A stretch of DNA of 64,000 nucleotides from Rhodospirillales bacterium (GTDB taxonomy: Bacteria; Pseudomonadota; Alphaproteobacteria; Reyranellales; Reyranellaceae), in NCBI GenBank assembly GCA_009377525.1, contig WHTW01000011.1:1-64000 (forward strand), read 5' to 3'. Under the pieces are notes generated by a model. The model ran no database searches. It was given only the letters and a program-made list of their open reading frames with translations, and was not told where the DNA came from. Made by a program: the position numbers and the translations under genes. Positions within the stretch are counted from its first letter, which is position 1. Every line of letters begins with the position of its first letter. Shown here in pieces: positions 8,221 through 17,528 of this stretch.

Positions 8221-8520
8221 TCAGGTCACGGTCAACAGCAGCATCACAATTGCCGACGCGATGCGGGCAAGATCGGCGTGGCCGCCGTCGCCCTTGTAGC
8301 GCGCGGCCGAGCGCCAGACGCCAACGACGGCGACGACATTGTAGGGCGCCGGCAGGACGTAGCCCACGAACAGCGCCGCCCAGGGCTGGTCGGCGGCAAG
8401 CAGGGCTAGAAAAAGGGCGCTGGTGGTCAGGTTGACCAAGAGGCCGATGCCGATCACCCAGGTCCAAAACGCCTCGCCGAGGGGCAAATCGCCTAACCAC
8501 AAGGAGCGCAGCTTGGTCAT
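8221..8520 (-). CDS. Small membrane protein (99 residues)
   Basis: The start chosen is the ATG at 8520 (MTKLRSLWLGDLPLGEAFW); upstream in-frame codons look non-coding. Three hydrophobic segments are visible: near residues 18-42 (FWTWVIGIGLLVNLTTSALF), near residues 48-68 (AALFVGYVLPAPYNVVAVVG) and the C-terminal IASAIVMLLLTVT. Between the last two is VWRSAARYKGDGGHADLARI. Small inner-membrane proteins of this shape occur in other alphaproteobacteria, but I know of no assigned function. It stands alone between two repeat copies. Confidence 0.65.
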   Translation of the reverse strand: MTKLRSLWLGDLPLGEAFWTWVIGIGLLVNLTTSALFLALLAADQPWAALFVGYVLPAPYNVVAVVGVWRSAARYKGDGGHADLARIASAIVMLLLTVT

Positions 8521-8860
8521 GGCGCATACTCTCCCACGGAGATCTGGCAACGGATTCGTGGGTTTCCACTTGCACCCGCCTGCCCGACAACGAGCGCTCA
8601 GCGACTTTGGCGCACACAAGAGCAACGCTAGCGATCGCAGTGACGAGCTTGCCCGATCCAAAGAGACCGACAGTTACAGAAGATTGGCTGATTTCGAAGC
8701 GACGGAGTGGACGCCAGGGTTTCAAGCGTTTTGTATTTCAGCCGAGTCTAGTGACCTGTGCGAACGGCCGCAATGGATCCGATCGCGATCGTCGCGGGCT
8801 GCAACACGAAGGTCTGACACGATATATGCCTGTTCTGGCGCAGCCCGGTTCCATTAGAGA

Positions 8861-8907
8861 GCTATAGAGTAGACGTAGTGCCCATCATCAACGGGTACGG
8901 TCCGCCA
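8861..8907 (+). repeat. 47-bp dispersed repeat, copy B
   Basis: The most divergent full copy (begins GCTATAGAGTAGACGTAG, ends GGGTACGGTCCGCCA). It sits in the 8521-9149 gap, where I see no gene on either strand. Confidence 0.65.
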
Positions 8908-9149
8908 CATCGCCGCCTGCCGCCGCCTCTCCCTGTTCAAACGCCGCAGCCGATACGCCGCTTAGCAACAGATATGGTCGAATATATAGCGGGCGGATCC
9001 GCTCCGCTCATGGCAGCTACGCGCTCTATCTTAGCCGCCGAGCGAGTCTGTCACACGGTCCCAGAAGCCGCCGTCCGTTCACGCCGCGATAGGTATGTCG
9101 GGAGGTCGGGGTCAGAGCGACGCCGTTTGGGACTTTCCATCGGGCGGCT

Positions 9150-9683
9150 TCACGAGGAACGCGACATAGGTGGCTGTCGTTTCGCTCGGACCAGCGGCTT
9201 AGCAATGGCGGCTTCGTAGGCCGACTGCAGCCTGGAGAAGACCGACTCCCTGGGCGCCGGCGCCTCCAGGTGGAGGTGCCGCAGCTCCTCCATGAACTCG
9301 GACCACAGCTTCGGGCCTCCGTCCTCAAGGATTTTCGCGCGTACGGAGAGCTCTTTCGACGCGGGCGTATGACGCAGGCCCCAACCGCCCATGTGGGCCA
9401 GCAAGGGCACCAGAGCGATGGATGCTTCGGTCAGGCTGTAGATGGCCTTCTGCTTGTGGGTGGGATCGTCGCGACGGGATACCAATCCCGCCTTCTCCAG
9501 GCGCTTCAGCCGGTCGGCCAGAATGTTCGAGGCTATTCTTTCCTCAGACCGGGTCAGCAACTCGCGGAAGTGACGGCGGTTGCCGAACATCAGGTCGCGG
9601 ATGACGATCAGGCTCCAGCGATCCCCCAGAGTCTCGACAGTCAAATTGATCGGACAGCCCGAGCGTTGGGCGTTCATGCGCAC
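9150..9683 (-). CDS. HxlR-family transcriptional regulator
   Basis: A 177-residue winged-helix regulator. The HxlR signature is plain: an N-terminal Cys (SGCPINLTVETLGDRWSLIV), then IRDLMFGNRRHFRELLTRSE, ASNILADRLKRLEKAGLV and a wing ending in YSLTEASIALVPLLAHMGGW. There are about 70 extra C-terminal residues of unclear role. An alternative ATG lies two codons downstream. It is divergent from a RibD-type reductase at 9786, the usual partner arrangement in which HxlR controls both genes. A palindrome in the shared gap is a likely operator. Confidence 0.9.
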   Translation of the reverse strand: MRMNAQRSGCPINLTVETLGDRWSLIVIRDLMFGNRRHFRELLTRSEERIASNILADRLKRLEKAGLVSRRDDPTHKQKAIYSLTEASIALVPLLAHMGGWGLRHTPASKELSVRAKILEDGGPKLWSEFMEELRHLHLEAPAPRESVFSRLQSAYEAAIAKPLVRAKRQPPMSRSS

Positions 9684-9729
9684 TCCAAAACCAATTGCAA
9701 CATAAAATCAGTCGAGCTAGCTTACAACC

Positions 9730-9746
9730 GATTGCATAGCGCAATC
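9730..9746. promoter_or_regulatory. Candidate HxlR operator
   Basis: A perfect inverted repeat, GATTGC-ATAGC-GCAATC, in the intergenic region between the divergent HxlR and RibD-type genes. A related half-site (AATTGCAA) lies nearer the HxlR gene. Its position between divergent promoters fits autoregulation; binding is inferred. Confidence 0.45.
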
Positions 9747-9785
9747 AGAATCGCGCGCGCGTGCCGCGTGAGGAAAGGAAGTGGG

Positions 9786-10316
<531 letters not shown>

Positions 10317-10372
10317 TCTCGTGACTCGTCGGATGGAAATCGCCGCCGAAGTCTGGTTTGGGTTATCGTAGC

Positions 10373-10419
10373 GCTACAGCGTAGGAGTAGTGCTCATCTT
10401 CATCGGGCGTGGCCCGCCA
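10373..10419 (+). repeat. 47-bp dispersed repeat, copy C
   Basis: Begins GCTACAGCGTAGGAGTAG, ends GGGCGTGGCCCGCCA. It lies 57 bp downstream of the RibD-type gene and about 130 bp from a truncated SDR gene. The rest of 10317-10550 holds no gene. Confidence 0.68.
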
Positions 10420-10550
10420 TTTTTCAATGACTTAGCAACTCCACACCGACAGGTATATTTCTGCGGAAGCACTACGGAAGCAACTGGCGACCGTGCGCGG
10501 CAGCGCTCGAAGGAGAGCCGGTTCGGCTGGTCCGCCCATTGGACCCCTTG

Positions 10551-10619
10551 TCACAGATGCCCACGCAGCCTTGCGCTGGCGCCGCCACTGATCAGCGCCG
10601 TCTTGCCAGCAAGCGTCAC
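10551..10619 (-). pseudogene. SDR gene stump (22 codons)
   Basis: Directly overlapping the permease stop (GTGA), a GTG opens VTLAGKTALISGGASA, which is the nucleotide-binding start of a short-chain dehydrogenase/reductase. The frame then runs into unrelated residues (RLRGHL) and stops. Only the first Rossmann strand and part of the Gly-rich loop remain. It was probably the last gene of the leftward operon and was cut by a deletion or rearrangement near copy C of the 47-bp repeat. Confidence 0.55.
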
Positions 10620-11464
10620 GCCGCGTCGCCCTTCCACTTGAGCAACATGGATTCCGCGCGCACAACGACGAAATTCAGCATCAATCCGATCATGGCCAGC
10701 ACCAGGATGGTACCCAGCACTCCCTCGGCGCGGAAGCTCGCCGCGTAGAAGGAGATGCGCTGGCCGAGGCCCATCCGGGCCGAGATCATCTCACCTACCA
10801 CGACGGCCAGAAGCGCATAGACGACGCCCAGCCGCATGCCGCCGAAGATCGCCGGCACGGCGCCCGGCAGCATGACCTTCCAGAAGAGCTGCCGGTCGGT
10901 GGCGCCCAGCGCGCGCATGGTCAGGATCAGCTCGCGGTCGAGCGAGCGGATGCCGGCCTCGGTGTTCAGCATCAGGATGAAGAACACCAGGCTGACGGCC
11001 AGCGCCACCTTCGAGCCCTCGCCGACGCCGAACCAGATGATGAACATCGGCGCCAGCGCCACGCGCGGCAACACATTCAGGATAGTGAGGAAGGGATTGC
11101 TGACGTCGGCGGCGAAGGGGAACTGCATGCGGACGATGCCGGCGGCAACACCGGCTGCCGCGCCGATGGCAAAGCCCACGAGGGTCTCGCTCAGGGTGAC
11201 GAAGACGTGCGGCCATATGCTACCGTCGCGGATCTCGTCGGTAAGGAAGCCGCCGATGGCGCTCGGCTGCGAGAAGAAGAAGGGATCGATCAGGCGTGCG
11301 TCGACCCCCCATTGCCACAGGCCGAGGAACAGTCCGAGCACGCCGGCGCGCGTTGTCCATACCCAGAAGGTCCGTCGCCGCCGGCGCGCAACGCGCTCTG
11401 CCTCGCTTCGAGTGAGGGTGTCGAGGACACGATCGGCTGCGGCGGCTTCAGTCCGGACGGTCAT
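10616..11464 (-). CDS. ABC transporter permease (nitrate/sulfonate/taurine type)
   Basis: A 282-residue inner-membrane permease. It has a charged N-terminus (SEAERVARRRRRTFWVW) and then about six membrane segments, with the EAA-type cytoplasmic loop EAGIRSLDRELILTMRALGA leading to ATDRQLFWKVMLPGAVP, typical of the SsuC/TauC family. The ATG overlaps the end of the ATPase gene by 4 bp (ATGA-type coupling). It works with the ATPase at 11461 and the binding protein at 13505 to import a small organic anion. The substrate is not known. Confidence 0.9.
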   Translation of the reverse strand: MTVRTEAAAADRVLDTLTRSEAERVARRRRRTFWVWTTRAGVLGLFLGLWQWGVDARLIDPFFFSQPSAIGGFLTDEIRDGSIWPHVFVTLSETLVGFAIGAAAGVAAGIVRMQFPFAADVSNPFLTILNVLPRVALAPMFIIWFGVGEGSKVALAVSLVFFILMLNTEAGIRSLDRELILTMRALGATDRQLFWKVMLPGAVPAIFGGMRLGVVYALLAVVVGEMISARMGLGQRISFYAASFRAEGVLGTILVLAMIGLMLNFVVVRAESMLLKWKGDAA

Positions 11465-12276
11465 AGTGCGGCCTCCCCCGTCTTCAGCGCTTGCCACACC
11501 TGCTCGCTCAGCTTGAGGTAGTGGCCGTCGAAGCGGATGCGTTCGGGATCGCGCGGCCGCGGCAGGTCGATCGCGATATCGGCCTGGATGCGGCCGGGAC
11601 GCCGCGTCAGCACGATCACTCGGTCTGACAGCGCCACCGCCTCGGCAAGATCGTGGGTGACGAACAGCACCGTCTTGCGGTCGCGCTCCCAGATGCGCAG
11701 GAACTCGGCCTGGAGCATCAGCTTGGTCTGGGCGTCGAGGGCGGCGAACGGCTCGTCCATCAGGAGCGTGTCGGGATCGATGGCCAGCGTGCGCGCCAGC
11801 GCCACCCGCTGGCGCATGCCCTGCGAAAGCTGCCAGGGATAGGCGTGGCCGAAAGCGCTGAGCCCGATCATGTCGAGTAGGCGGCTGCCGACGGATGTCC
11901 GATCGCCGGGCGGCACGCCCCGCAGTTCCAGGCCGACCTCGATGTTGCTGCGTGCCGAGCGCCAGGGTAGCAACCCGTCGCGCGCGAACATGTATCCGGT
12001 ACGCCGCGACGGGCGCATGACGCGCTCGCCGTTGACCGTGACCTCGCCGGCGACCGGCTGCAGCAGGCCGGCTGCCATATTGAGGATGGTGGTCTTGCCA
12101 CAGCCGCTGGCTCCTACCAGTGCTAGGAACTGGCCGCGCGGCACGTCGAACGACACGTCGTCGAGCGCCAGCATCGGCTTGCCATCGGGCGTCGGGAAAG
12201 CATGCGAGACACCCTCGATCCTGATCGCAAGGTCGAGGCTGGTCAGCGGGACGACAGGTGACAGATCGGAGTCCAT
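11461..12276 (-). CDS. ABC transporter ATP-binding protein (SsuB/TauB type)
   Basis: A 271-residue ATPase. The Walker A is GASGCGKTT, the signature is LSQGMRQRVALAR, the Walker B is LLMDEPFAALD and the H-loop is FVTHDLAEAV. It groups by eye with the nitrate/sulfonate/taurine ATPases (GYMFARDGLLPWRSARSNIE in the Q-loop region). It overlaps the permease start by 4 bp and follows the LLM monooxygenase by 5 bp, so translation is coupled. Confidence 0.93.
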   Translation of the reverse strand: MDSDLSPVVPLTSLDLAIRIEGVSHAFPTPDGKPMLALDDVSFDVPRGQFLALVGASGCGKTTILNMAAGLLQPVAGEVTVNGERVMRPSRRTGYMFARDGLLPWRSARSNIEVGLELRGVPPGDRTSVGSRLLDMIGLSAFGHAYPWQLSQGMRQRVALARTLAIDPDTLLMDEPFAALDAQTKLMLQAEFLRIWERDRKTVLFVTHDLAEAVALSDRVIVLTRRPGRIQADIAIDLPRPRDPERIRFDGHYLKLSEQVWQALKTGEAAL

Positions 12277-12281
12277 ACGGC

Positions 12282-13481
12282 CTAGGACTGGACGTCCCTG
12301 CCGCCCAGCGCGCGGTCCGCGAGGTCAGCCGGCGCGGTGCGACCAGCATCGGTGAAGGCCCGCTTCACCGCCTCGACGCTGGGAGCAAAGATGGTCCTGC
12401 GGTTGTCGCGCGCCCATTCGTTGGACGCCCGCAGTGCAGTCAGCGAGTCCTGGAACTCCGGCATGACGTAGCGCGCGAACAGCTCGTAGCTGCGCATCGT
12501 GTCCTCGCGGTTGGCCCATTCGTGCGCGCGAAACAGCACCCCGCCGAACCCGCCCCCGCTCAAGCCGTAGAGCCTCCGGATACCACGGGCCACCAGTTCG
12601 GGCGACCCGACGAGCGTGGTTCCCATCTTCACGCCATCGCGCAGCGGATCGTCGGACCGTCCAGCCGGGCGTCCCAGCGTGCGATCGAAATAGTCGACCG
12701 TCTCGGCCCGCTCGCCGCGTCGGACCTGAGCCAGCGCCACCTCGTCGTCCTCGCCGACATGGACATTGACCACGATGCGCCACTTGTCGCGACTCATGGT
12801 TTTGCCGTGCTCCGCTGCGGCATCCTCCGCAATCTTCCACTGCTTGGCCAGCGCCTCGGGACCGCCTGGCAAGCCGGCGCCGATCGACAGCACGCCGAGC
12901 CCGTGCTTGCCAGCGGCCATCATGCCGAACGGCGTGATGGTGCTCGCCACCACGATCGGGAAGTGTGGCCGGGTATAGGGCGCCAGGTGCAGGCGCGCGT
13001 CCTTCAGCTCGAACCAGTCGGTCTTGACCGTCACCGGCTCCTTGCCCGCCAGCAAGCGCATGATGACGTCGAGCGCCTCCTCCATGCGCTTGCGCTGGAG
13101 GGTGGGCGGGATGTTCAGCATGTAGGCGTCAGACGTGAGTGCGCCGGGGCCGCAGCCCAGCATCGCCCGACCGCGCGTCATGTGGTCGAGCTGCACGAAG
13201 CGGTTCGCGACCATCAGCGGGTTGTGATAGGGCAGGCTGGTCACACCCGATCCCAGCTTGATGCGCCGCGTGCGCGCCGCCGCGGCGGCGATCATCAGTT
13301 CCGGGGAGGAGACCAGCTCCCACCCCGCCGAGTGGTGCTCGCCAATCCAGACCTCGTCGTAGCCCAGCCGATCGAGCCATTCGATCAGCTCCATGTCGCG
13401 CTCCAGCGCGAGCGTCGGGTTCTCGCCGAGGCGATGGAATGGCCCGAGGAAGATGCCGAACTTCATGACGTCGTCCGTCAT
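12282..13481 (-). CDS. LLM-class flavin-dependent monooxygenase
   Basis: A 399-residue luciferase-like protein (start MTDDVMKFGIFLGPFHRLGE; an internal ATG at 13466 is also possible). Family features are the strand MKFGIFLG, LDRLGYDEVWIGEHHSAGWE, TSLPYHNPLMVANRFVQLDH and RGRAMLGCGPGAL. These resemble the FMN-dependent bacterial luciferase and limonene-hydroxylase type rather than the F420 enzymes at 58-62 kb. It lies between a transporter binding protein and the ATPase, so it probably attacks the imported compound, for example C-S or C-C bond oxidation. That role is inferred. Confidence 0.88.
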   Translation of the reverse strand: MTDDVMKFGIFLGPFHRLGENPTLALERDMELIEWLDRLGYDEVWIGEHHSAGWELVSSPELMIAAAAARTRRIKLGSGVTSLPYHNPLMVANRFVQLDHMTRGRAMLGCGPGALTSDAYMLNIPPTLQRKRMEEALDVIMRLLAGKEPVTVKTDWFELKDARLHLAPYTRPHFPIVVASTITPFGMMAAGKHGLGVLSIGAGLPGGPEALAKQWKIAEDAAAEHGKTMSRDKWRIVVNVHVGEDDEVALAQVRRGERAETVDYFDRTLGRPAGRSDDPLRDGVKMGTTLVGSPELVARGIRRLYGLSGGGFGGVLFRAHEWANREDTMRSYELFARYVMPEFQDSLTALRASNEWARDNRRTIFAPSVEAVKRAFTDAGRTAPADLADRALGGRDVQS

Positions 13482-13504
13482 CGGACCACTCCCCTCTTCG
13501 CGGA

Positions 13505-14509
13505 TTACGGCAGGTACTTCTTGGCGCCGGACCAGGCGAGCTGCTCGCAGGTCTGGACCTGATCAGGCCTGATCAGGCCGTTGTCGACCTGGAACTTGCC
13601 GACATTCTCGGTACCCTTGCAGTTGAACTTGACGTCGAACGCCTTGCCGAGGCGCGTCAGCACGCCCTTCATCTGTTCCGGCGTCAGCGCCTTGTTGTAC
13701 TTCGACCACACCGCGGCGACCTTCCCGGCATTGACGGGATCGCGCACGAAGGCGATGGCTTCTTCCTGTGCCGCCTGGAAGCGCTTCATCATCTCGGCAT
13801 TCTTGTCGGCATGCGCCTTGGTCGAGTGATAGACGCTCGACGTCCAGGTCGCGAACTCGGGGATCGTCCTGTCGACCATCAGATCGAGCATCACCTTGCC
13901 GCCCAAGGTCTCGAGCACCGTCTGCACCGGCTCGATCGCCATGACGGCATCGAGCTGGCCCGCCTTGAAGGCGGCGACGGCGTCGGGACCGAGCCCGACG
14001 GCGAGGAAGGTCGCGTCCTTCTCCGGGTCCATGCCGGCATCCCTGAAGAAGCGACGCGCAAAATTGTGCCCATCCGAGCCGATCGCCGGCACGCCGATCT
14101 TCTTGCCCTTGAGGTCGCGAATCATGGCCGGATAGCCTGCGCCCTTGTTGGGTGTGGCGACATCCTTGCCGGTGATGACGCTCCAGACATGAGCCGGGTA
14201 GTTGTCGACGATCGCCACCAGGTCGCGGCCACGGCTGTTCACCAGCATCATGTTGCCGGGACTGTTGCTCATCAGGTCGACGGCGCCGCTGAACAGCGCC
14301 GCCGTGGCATCGGGCGCAGCGCGGAAGTCCATCAAGGTGACGGCAAGTCCGTGCTTGTCATAGATGCCAAGGTCCTTGGCGACATAGGCCGGCACTGCCA
14401 CGAGCGAGCCGGTATAGACCGCGACATTCGCATTCATCGGCTGCGCCGAGGCGACACCCGGCAGCAGGCCCATCGCCGCGACCGCGGCCATCAGGATTCG
14501 TCTTTTCAT
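13505..14509 (-). CDS. ABC substrate-binding protein (NMT1/SsuA-like)
   Basis: A 334-residue periplasmic protein. It has a classical signal peptide (MKRRILMAAVAAMGLLPGV, cleavage after ASA) and then an NMT1/SsuA-like fold: VAVPAYVAKDLGIYDKHGL, FSGAVDLMSNSPGNMML, DLKGKKIGVPAIGSDGHNFA and VAAFKAGQLDAVMAIEP. The C-terminus has a Cys pair (NCKGTE ... TCEQLAW). It is located just upstream of the LLM and ABC genes and is the binding component of that importer. Confidence 0.9.
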   Translation of the reverse strand: MKRRILMAAVAAMGLLPGVASAQPMNANVAVYTGSLVAVPAYVAKDLGIYDKHGLAVTLMDFRAAPDATAALFSGAVDLMSNSPGNMMLVNSRGRDLVAIVDNYPAHVWSVITGKDVATPNKGAGYPAMIRDLKGKKIGVPAIGSDGHNFARRFFRDAGMDPEKDATFLAVGLGPDAVAAFKAGQLDAVMAIEPVQTVLETLGGKVMLDLMVDRTIPEFATWTSSVYHSTKAHADKNAEMMKRFQAAQEEAIAFVRDPVNAGKVAAVWSKYNKALTPEQMKGVLTRLGKAFDVKFNCKGTENVGKFQVDNGLIRPDQVQTCEQLAWSGAKKYLP

Positions 14510-14557
14510 CGTCTTTCCTCCCGCTCTTCGTTGGTTGCCCTACACCCACACCTCGCC

Positions 14558-15787
14558 TCAAACGCTTTCGTCGAGCCGGACCGCACCCTCGCGCACCAGG
14601 GCGCCGATCTCCTCGGCACTGAATCCCGCCTGGCGCAGGATCTCGCCCGTGCTGGCGCCCAGCCGGGGTGCCGGCGTCGTCGTCCCCTCGTCCAACCCCA
14701 GGAACCCCGGTCCAAGCTGCAGGAACCCGCCGGCTTCGTCCTCAAGGCGCTCAAGGCCAAGCTCGACATGTCGACCCGCCTTGGCCTCGCGCAGAAATTC
14801 TCCCATCCGGCGCACCCTTGCCGCCGGCACGCCGGCATCGTTCAACCTGCCTTCCAAGACCGCCGCCTCGTGCCGGGCGAACGCCGTGTCGAGACGGCGG
14901 CCAAGCTCGGCCGCATCGACCGGCACGACATTGGTGGTGACGCCATCGCCGACCTGCGCCACCAGCGCGGGATCGTCGGCCATCTCGGCAAGCCCGAGCA
15001 TCTCGGACAGCGCCGTGAATTGGCGTCGCGTATTGGCCGCCACTGCCAGCCAGCCGTCGGCGCAACGGAAGGTGGCAGCGCCCGGCGAGCCGCTGAAACC
15101 ACGATTCCCGGGCCGCGGCCCGTCGCGCTCGGTTGAAAGAACGCGGCTGGCCAGCGGGCGCATGAGCTGCAGCGCCGCCTGTGCGAGCGACGTATCGATA
15201 TGGCTGCCGACGTCGCTGCTGCCACGCCGATGCAGGGCGGCGAGCACGGACATGGCGCCCAGCATGCCGGTAGCGATGTCGATCACCGGGAAGCCGACCT
15301 TGGTGGGCGGCTCGTCCTCCTCGCCGTTGGCCATCATCATGCCAGTCAGCGCCTGCACCACCTGGTCGTAAGCGCCGAAACGGCTCCAGGCGCCCTCCTG
15401 TCCGTAGCCGGAAATCGACAGATAGATGATACGGGGGTTGACCGCCCGCACCGCCGCATAGTGGAGACCGAGACGCTCGGCCGTACCCGGCCGGAAGTTC
15501 TCGATGAAGACATCGGCGTCGCGCAACAGCCCGAGCAGCAGGTTGCACAGCCGTGGCATCTTGAGATCGATGGCGAGCGACTTCTTGCCGGCATTGAGGG
15601 TGGCGAAGGTGTTCGACATCGCCCCGTCGCCCCCGGACTCGACGAAGCGCATGACGTCAGGGGCGCGTGGATTTTCGACCTTCAGGACGTCGGCCCCGAG
15701 CGCGGCGAGATACATCGACGCGACCGGCCCCGCGATGACATGGCTGAGGTCGATCACCCGCACATCGGATAGGCACTGCGACGCCAT
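14558..15787 (-). CDS. CaiB/BaiF family (class III) CoA transferase
   Basis: A 409-residue enzyme that moves CoA between carboxylic acids. It starts at ATG 15787 (MASQCLSDVRVIDLSHVIAG). Family motifs are GADVLKVENPRAPD, NAGKKSLAIDLK, DVFIENFRPGTAERLG, YLSISGYGQEGAW and the catalytic Asp region GFPVIDIATGMLG. It is the first gene of the leftward operon with an importer and a monooxygenase, so it may activate or exchange the imported acid. It is divergent from the LysR gene at 15879, which probably controls it. Confidence 0.9.
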   Translation of the reverse strand: MASQCLSDVRVIDLSHVIAGPVASMYLAALGADVLKVENPRAPDVMRFVESGGDGAMSNTFATLNAGKKSLAIDLKMPRLCNLLLGLLRDADVFIENFRPGTAERLGLHYAAVRAVNPRIIYLSISGYGQEGAWSRFGAYDQVVQALTGMMMANGEEDEPPTKVGFPVIDIATGMLGAMSVLAALHRRGSSDVGSHIDTSLAQAALQLMRPLASRVLSTERDGPRPGNRGFSGSPGAATFRCADGWLAVAANTRRQFTALSEMLGLAEMADDPALVAQVGDGVTTNVVPVDAAELGRRLDTAFARHEAAVLEGRLNDAGVPAARVRRMGEFLREAKAGRHVELGLERLEDEAGGFLQLGPGFLGLDEGTTTPAPRLGASTGEILRQAGFSAEEIGALVREGAVRLDESV

Positions 15788-15878
15788 TCGTATCCTTCCC
15801 TTGACAGCACAGTGTAGGGAGTGGGGTGATACTCCGATAATACCGATTTCGGATTTCGTGATAGTGGATGGTTATCAC

Positions 15879-16799
15879 ATGGACCATTTGCGGCTGCGCG
15901 CACTCACACTGATCGAAACGCTGGCAGAAACCGGCTCCCTGCATCAGGCGGCGCGGCGACTGAACACCTCGCAGCCCGCCCTGTCGGTGATGCTTCAGGA
16001 GATCGAGCGAGCGCTCGGCGGCCAGCTGTTCGAGCGTTCGCGCCGCGGCCTCGTGCCGACCGAGAGGGGCGCCTACATGATCCGGCAGGCGCGGTTGATG
16101 CTGGCTGACCTGCGCCGTGTGCAGAGCGAGTTCGCGTCTGGCAATGAGGGCCGGGCGCTGCTGCGCATCGGCGCGTTGCCGTTGGTGATGCTGGAGATCG
16201 TGCCGCGGGCGCTCGCCCTGTTGCGCCAGTCTCAACTGCGCATACGCGCCGAATTCCGCGAAGGCGCGGCTTCCGAGCTGCTGGCCGCCCTGGCTGACGG
16301 CATGCTCGATCTGGTGATCGGCCGCATGCTGCCCGAATTCTCGGCCAACGACGACCTCGTGCCCTCCTTCCTGTTCACCGAGTCGTTCTGCGTTGTCGGC
16401 GGCGCCCACCACCGCCTGGCCAATCGCCGCAAGATCTCCTGGCAGGAATTGGAGGCAGCTGACTGGATCGAGGCGCCAACCAATACCGCCCTGCATGACT
16501 TCTTCGCCGAAGCATTCCTGCGCCGCGGGCTGCGGCCACCGCAACCGATCTATCGGTCGGCTTCATTCTACTCCTGCATCGCCATACTTGGGGCGTCCGA
16601 GTGCTTGATGATGGTGCCGCGCGAGGTAGGCGGGCACTTTGCCCGACAGTCGAGGGTTTGCATCCTGCCGGTCAAAGTGAACGAAGCGTCAGCGCCATTC
16701 TCGATCATCAAGCGGCGCTCGCGTGCCGCCACGCAGGCCATGCGTGCTTTCGAAGACAGCGTGCGACGGGCGGTGCGCCGCGGGGGCCCCATGAAGTAA
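15879..16799 (+). CDS. LysR-family transcriptional regulator
   Basis: A 306-residue LysR-type regulator. The winged helix is at the N-terminus (LRLRALTLIETLAETGSLHQ, then AARRLNTSQPALSVMLQEIE and LGGQLFERSRRGLVPTERG), followed by a periplasmic-binding-like effector domain (LRIGALPLVMLEIVPRAL). The start is the ATG at 15879 because the HTH follows immediately; the longer upstream frame is non-coding. It is divergent from the CoA-transferase operon with about 90 bp between starts, the standard layout for LysR control by a small-molecule inducer. Confidence 0.92.
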   Translation: MDHLRLRALTLIETLAETGSLHQAARRLNTSQPALSVMLQEIERALGGQLFERSRRGLVPTERGAYMIRQARLMLADLRRVQSEFASGNEGRALLRIGALPLVMLEIVPRALALLRQSQLRIRAEFREGAASELLAALADGMLDLVIGRMLPEFSANDDLVPSFLFTESFCVVGGAHHRLANRRKISWQELEAADWIEAPTNTALHDFFAEAFLRRGLRPPQPIYRSASFYSCIAILGASECLMMVPREVGGHFARQSRVCILPVKVNEASAPFSIIKRRSRAATQAMRAFEDSVRRAVRRGGPMK

Positions 16800-17205
16800 T
16801 CATGGAGTGACGTCACTCCGTCAGCACTTCTACTCAGTACAAAATGTATGCTTTGCACCGAGTCCTTTGGAGAGCTGCTGCCAAGAGCGCCAGGTCGTAT
16901 CCGCTAGCTCGTTTTTGTAGCGCTCGACAGGAGATCTCCCAGTTACGCGAATTTTTGAGATGGCAACTACGACGCTGCGCTTCGCGAGGCATTTGTTCGC
17001 GTCGAATCGGCGGTACGAGCCGCCGCCGGATTCCCCAATGCTCTCGGCGTAGTTTTCGGCGTTCGACACCGCTGAGATGATAGCGCAGCCCAGGTCGGTG
17101 TCGTTCCACGCGCCATGCACGCGGCACATCGCGCCGAGTGCCTCGCGGCCGGCGGCGAGCGCGATGCGATCTGCTCGATGTCGAGCACGTTGGCGAGGGC
17201 CCATG
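16800..17205. other. No supported gene
   Basis: The reverse strand has a possible 100-codon open frame ending near 16830 (contains GCAIISAVSNAENYAESIGE and GGGSYRRFDANKCLAKR), but it has no convincing start or recognised domain. It could be the tail of a decayed island gene. Confidence 0.3.
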
Positions 17206-17409
17206 AGCGCGTCGGGGTGCAGGTCGGGCGGGACGACCGCGAGAACCGTCTGCCGACCGTTGCGGTCGGGCGATCACGGGGTCTGGACGCCCGACATGGC
17301 CCGGCGGCAGGCGCGAGCTCTCCTTGGCCAGATCGCCCAAGATGACAACCCGGCCGAGGAAAAGCGACTCGATGCAAAGTCGATGGCCGTCAAAGCGCTG
17401 CGCGTGACT
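17206..17409 (+). pseudogene. Tyrosine integrase N-terminal fragment
   Basis: The forward translation gives ERVGVQVGRDDRENRLPTVA in one frame and then, after a shift near 17271, DHGVWTPDMARRQARALLGQ, IAQDDNPAEEKRLDAKSM and AVKAL. This is the usual arm-binding (DUF4102-like) start of P4/lambda-type tyrosine integrases, where W-T-P-[DE]-x-A-R and a NPA-E-(D/E)K motif recur. The core-binding and catalytic domains are missing. It ends about 40 bp before the distal tRNA-Ser repeat, where an integrase gene is expected. The match is by eye. Confidence 0.55.
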
Positions 17410-17451
17410 ATCCTGCTAGCACTATGGCGAAAGCGAGCCTCAGCCACTTCC

Positions 17452-17476
17452 GGTTCGAATCCCGCCCTGTCCGCCA
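17452..17476 (+). repeat. Distal attachment site copy (attR)
   Basis: An exact 25-bp duplicate of the tRNA-Ser 3' end at 698-722, including CCA, with no other part of a tRNA attached. It marks the right end of the island. Confidence 0.85.
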
Positions 17477-17528
17477 TTGCTGCCGACTCTCCGCTGCGGC
17501 GCGCGGCTCTGTCTGGAGTCTGCCGATG

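Noticed and set aside
8018-8725. A 235-codon reverse frame covering the small membrane protein at 8221
   Set aside because: Arg-rich and without domains; the 99-residue membrane frame explains the region better.
12282-13481. The LLM protein in the island as an F420 enzyme
   Set aside because: Its motifs (GEHHSAGWE, SLPYHNPLMVA) match the FMN-dependent luciferase/monooxygenase group, and it is in a transporter operon far from the F420 genes.
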